Below are positions 36,353 to 39,916 of a DNA stretch of 39,916 bases, piece by piece. A program made the position numbers and the translations under genes. A model generated the notes under the pieces. The model made no database searches, had not been told where the DNA came from, and worked only from the letters and a program-made list of their open reading frames with translations. Source of the DNA: Pseudomonas sp. TH10 (GTDB taxonomy: Bacteria; Pseudomonadota; Gammaproteobacteria; Pseudomonadales; Pseudomonadaceae); the NCBI RefSeq assembly GCF_016651255.1, contig NZ_JAEKEG010000177.1, forward strand, positions 1 to 39,916, given 5' to 3'. Positions within the stretch are counted from its first letter, which is position 1. Each line of letters starts with the position of its first letter.

Positions 36353-37813
36353 ATGCACAGACCACAACAATTAAAAGCATCTGCGCCGCCTTTGGCCGCA
36401 ATGCGGGAGGGCTGGCCTGGTCAGTTCAATCTGCTGCGTTGGTTTTCCGTGGGCAGCTTCGTCATCATCGCCGCCGTGGCCCTGGGCCTGGGTTATATCT
36501 CCACGCGTTTTGTGGTCGAGGAGAGCATCGAGCGTGACTCCATGCTGACTGCGCAATTCATCCAGGCCATCGGTGACGCTGAAATCCGCCATGCCTCGAT
36601 CAATCCGCGCCGGACCATGGGCGAGATGCTTGACCCGCGTGATGACAACGCTTATCCGGACGTAGACCCCGCGACACGCGCGGCGGCCCGGGTTGAATTT
36701 CTCGACCACGTGGAGCACTTGCCGGACATCCTGCTGGCCCACGTCTTTGCACTGGATCGCACGGTGGTGTGGTCGACCAACCCCGACCTGATCGGTGAGC
36801 GCATTACCGGTGACGAAGAACTGGACGAATCATTCACGATGAAGGAGGCGGTATCCACCAGCTATCACGAGGTCGATGATGAGCGTCCCGAGCAGCGGTT
36901 CCTGCGCGAGCCGGCTTATCTGTTCGTCGAGAACTACATCCCGATGTTCAACGCCGACAGGAGCAAGGTCATTGCCATGGTGGAAATCTACAAGGAGCCC
37001 GTAGACCTGGTAGCGCGCATCCAGCGAGGCTTCAAGGCCATCTGGCTGGCCACTGCACTGGGCGGCGCGGCCATCTACCTGGGCTTGTTCTGGATCGTGC
37101 GGCGCGCTGCCAGGCTGCTGCAGGCCCAGCAGAAATTGTTGATCGCCAACGAGACCTTTGTAGCCCTGGGGGAGATGTCATCCGCAGTGGCGCATAGCTT
37201 GCGCAATCCCCTGGCGAACATCCGCTCCAGCGCCGAACTGGCCCAGGACATTGCCAGCCAGAACGCTCAGAAAAACATAAGCGACATCATCAGCCAGGTC
37301 GATCGCATGTCGCGCTGGGTTCGCGAATTGCTGGTGTGTCCTTGCGCCCGGCCAATGATGATTCCGAAGCCGTGGACCTGTTGCTCGCCGTCGAGGACAC
37401 GCTGAACGCCTTTGAACCGCTGATCCGCCGCTCGAACGTCGAGGTGCGCTTCACTCCCGCGCTTGATCGAACCGGTCGTCAGTCAGCGGGTGCTGCTCAC
37501 GCAGATTCTCAATAGCCTGTTTGCCAATGCCCTGGAGGCCATGCCCAAGGGCGGCGTGCTGACGATCGGCCTCGATTCGTCGCAGCCGGGGCAGGTGAGC
37601 CTGACGTTGAGCGATACCGGCAAAGGCATGACCGCGCAACAGCAGCAGATGGTCTTCAAGCCGTTTTTCACCACCAAGCAAGGCGGTTTGGGCGTGGGCC
37701 TGGCCCTGGTCAAAAGAATAATGGAGCGTTTCGAAGGCTCGGTCGAACTGACCAGTCGGGAGCTGGAAGGAACCCGCGTATGTCTCAACTTCAAAGTGGC
37801 AACGGGAGGGAAT
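36353..37813 (+). CDS. mnxS2: Membrane sensor histidine kinase MnxS2 (two frameshifts, no stop before mnxR)
   Basis: Paralogue of MnxS1 with the same plan: FNLLRWF and membrane segment, periplasmic sensor, second membrane segment, H-box VALGEMSSAVAHSLRNPLANIRSS, N-box LTQILNSLFANALEAM, G1 SDTGKGM and G2 TKQGGLGVGLALVKRIME. The start at 36353 is chosen because it aligns with MnxS1; an upstream in-frame TTG at 36299 is less likely. Two extra bases (TG) near 37335-37340 and one extra T near 37463-37464 break the frame. After correction the kinase runs TRVCLNFKVATGGN straight into the MnxR ATG without a stop codon. About 486 codons to that point. Confidence 0.83.
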
Positions 37814-39243
<1,430 letters not shown>

Positions 39244-39248
39244 CCGGG

Positions 39249-39632
39249 CTACAACGCCGGGCCCTGGCGACTCAGGCAGGCGAGCAGGCACGTGGGGTCG
39301 AGGACTTCTTCGTTGACGTACACCCCGCGCTGCGCATCATAGGAGCGGATGAACACCCGTACGCTGGCGTCCGCGATGGTCGGCAGGCGCGAGTCGGTAA
39401 ACTCCTGCCGGCTGGCTATCGGGATGAAGTCCTGAGGCGAAGTCGAGATGTATGACCCCGGCGGCACGGTGCTGATGGACGGAGGCGAGGGGTGGGCGAA
39501 GGGCTGGTCCGCGCCGTAGTAGATGAACTCGCTGTTGTAGGTCTGCGTCTGCATCGGACTGTCATCGGCCTGGGCGCCGTTGGCACCGAGCAGGCATACA
39601 GCGAGCGACATCATCAGCTTGGTGTTTTGCAT
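39249..39632 (-). CDS. Small exported protein of unknown function
   Basis: 127 residues with a signal peptide (MQNTKLMMSLAVCLLGANGAQA) and a mature part rich in Ser, Pro and Tyr (QTYNSEFIYYGADQPFAHPS; PPGSYISTSPQDFIPIA). The end has VRVFIRSYDAQRGVYVNEEVLDPTCLLACL, whose two Cys could form a disulfide. I do not recognise the family. It is convergent with mnxR, with only 5 bases between the stop codons. AGGTGAT before the ATG could serve as ribosome site. No sigma-54 promoter with correct spacing was found upstream. Confidence 0.72.
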   Translation of the reverse strand: MQNTKLMMSLAVCLLGANGAQADDSPMQTQTYNSEFIYYGADQPFAHPSPPSISTVPPGSYISTSPQDFIPIASRQEFTDSRLPTIADASVRVFIRSYDAQRGVYVNEEVLDPTCLLACLSRQGPAL

Positions 39633-39715
39633 GGCATCACCTGATTTTTCGGTAATTTCCCCAAGGTCGTTAACTATAGACCTTGCGCAGGGGGCACACG
39701 TTCACCGCCAGGAGA

Positions 39716-39746
39716 TTCCCCTCGCAGGGGCGAGCTCTGCTCGCGC
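39716..39746. repeat. REP-like palindrome
   Basis: CCCCTCGCAGGGG followed by GCGAGCTCTGCTCGC resembles the GCGAGC/GCTCGC core of the Pseudomonas REP family also seen at 8500. It lies in the gap between the divergent genes at 39632 and 39871. Nothing else could be assigned in that gap. Confidence 0.5.
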
Positions 39747-39870
39747 TTAGGCTATTGAAGTCAGCGAGTTTGCCCCTTACAAGAATCCAACAATCTCCCA
39801 ATCGGTTTTCCTGCACCTCTCACCTAGACTCCTTCACCGGTCAATCAAGACCAGATCTCTGGAGCCTGCA

Positions 39871-39916
39871 ATGGAAATGCCGACCAAGGAAACAGCCATC
39901 GCCAGCAACCGCGAGG
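39871..39916 (+). CDS. Start of an unidentified gene (truncated by the window end)
   Basis: ATG at 39871 with GGAG 6 bases upstream opens a frame to the window edge, reading MEMPTKETAIASNRE. Fifteen residues are too few to name a product. It is divergent from the small exported protein. Confidence 0.5.
   Translation, partial: MEMPTKETAIASNRE

Noticed and set aside
39633..39760. Sigma-54 promoter on the minus strand before the small exported protein
   Set aside because: TGGCGGTGAACGTGTGC has GG and GC 14 bases apart instead of 12, and the C4-N5-G4 palindrome nearby belongs to a REP-like element.

Overview
The window looks like a chromosomal segment of a Pseudomonas from the fluorescens/putida lineage. 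Base composition is GC-rich, it carries typical Pseudomonas REP elements, and it holds the manganese-oxidation genes known from P. putida GB-1: the multicopper oxidases MnxG and McoA and the MnxS1/MnxS2/MnxR two-component pathway. No tRNA, rRNA, insertion sequence, phage gene or CRISPR array is visible.

Layout. (1) 1-1.7 kb, minus: gspF and gspG of a type II secretion (T2SS) system. (2) 1.8-2.5 kb, plus: an exported lytic transglycosylase. (3) 2.6-14.5 kb, plus: mnxG, a beta-propeller protein, two SCO copper chaperones, a cytochrome c/periplasmic-binding fusion and a parvulin isomerase. (4) 14.7-24.3 kb, plus: a receiver protein, then gspE, PilM/N/O/P-like genes, a lipoprotein secretin, three pseudopilins, then csgE, csgF and csgG. 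(5) 24.3-24.9 kb: a duplicated repeat block and a terminator. (6) 24.9-30.5 kb, minus: two paralogous exported proteins (one with Ig/cadherin-like repeats), a CsgB-like curlin and a very large CsgA-like curlin. (7) 30.8-39.2 kb, plus: mnxS1, mcoA, an SCO-cytochrome c fusion, mnxS2 and mnxR. (8) 39.2-39.9 kb: a small exported protein on minus and the first codons of another gene on plus.

How it may work together. Four transcription units start with a good sigma-54 -24/-12 promoter (mnxG, the receiver/T2SS/csg operon, the Ig/curlin operon, mcoA). Each has a CCCC-N6-GGGG type inverted repeat about 85-130 bp upstream. MnxR, an NtrC-type sigma-54 activator encoded here, is the obvious candidate to bind it. 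The locus therefore reads as one co-regulated system joining two Mn(II) oxidases, copper delivery, a dedicated T2SS/type IV pilus-like exporter and a curli amyloid pathway. That the amyloid and Ig-like proteins form a scaffold for oxidase or Mn oxide is inference.

Data quality. At least two dozen single- or two-base indels interrupt otherwise well conserved genes, mostly in short homopolymers and in both directions. One pair compensates inside the transglycosylase active-site region. These look like consensus sequencing errors rather than gene decay. Broken genes are therefore listed as whole CDSs with the shift positions given.
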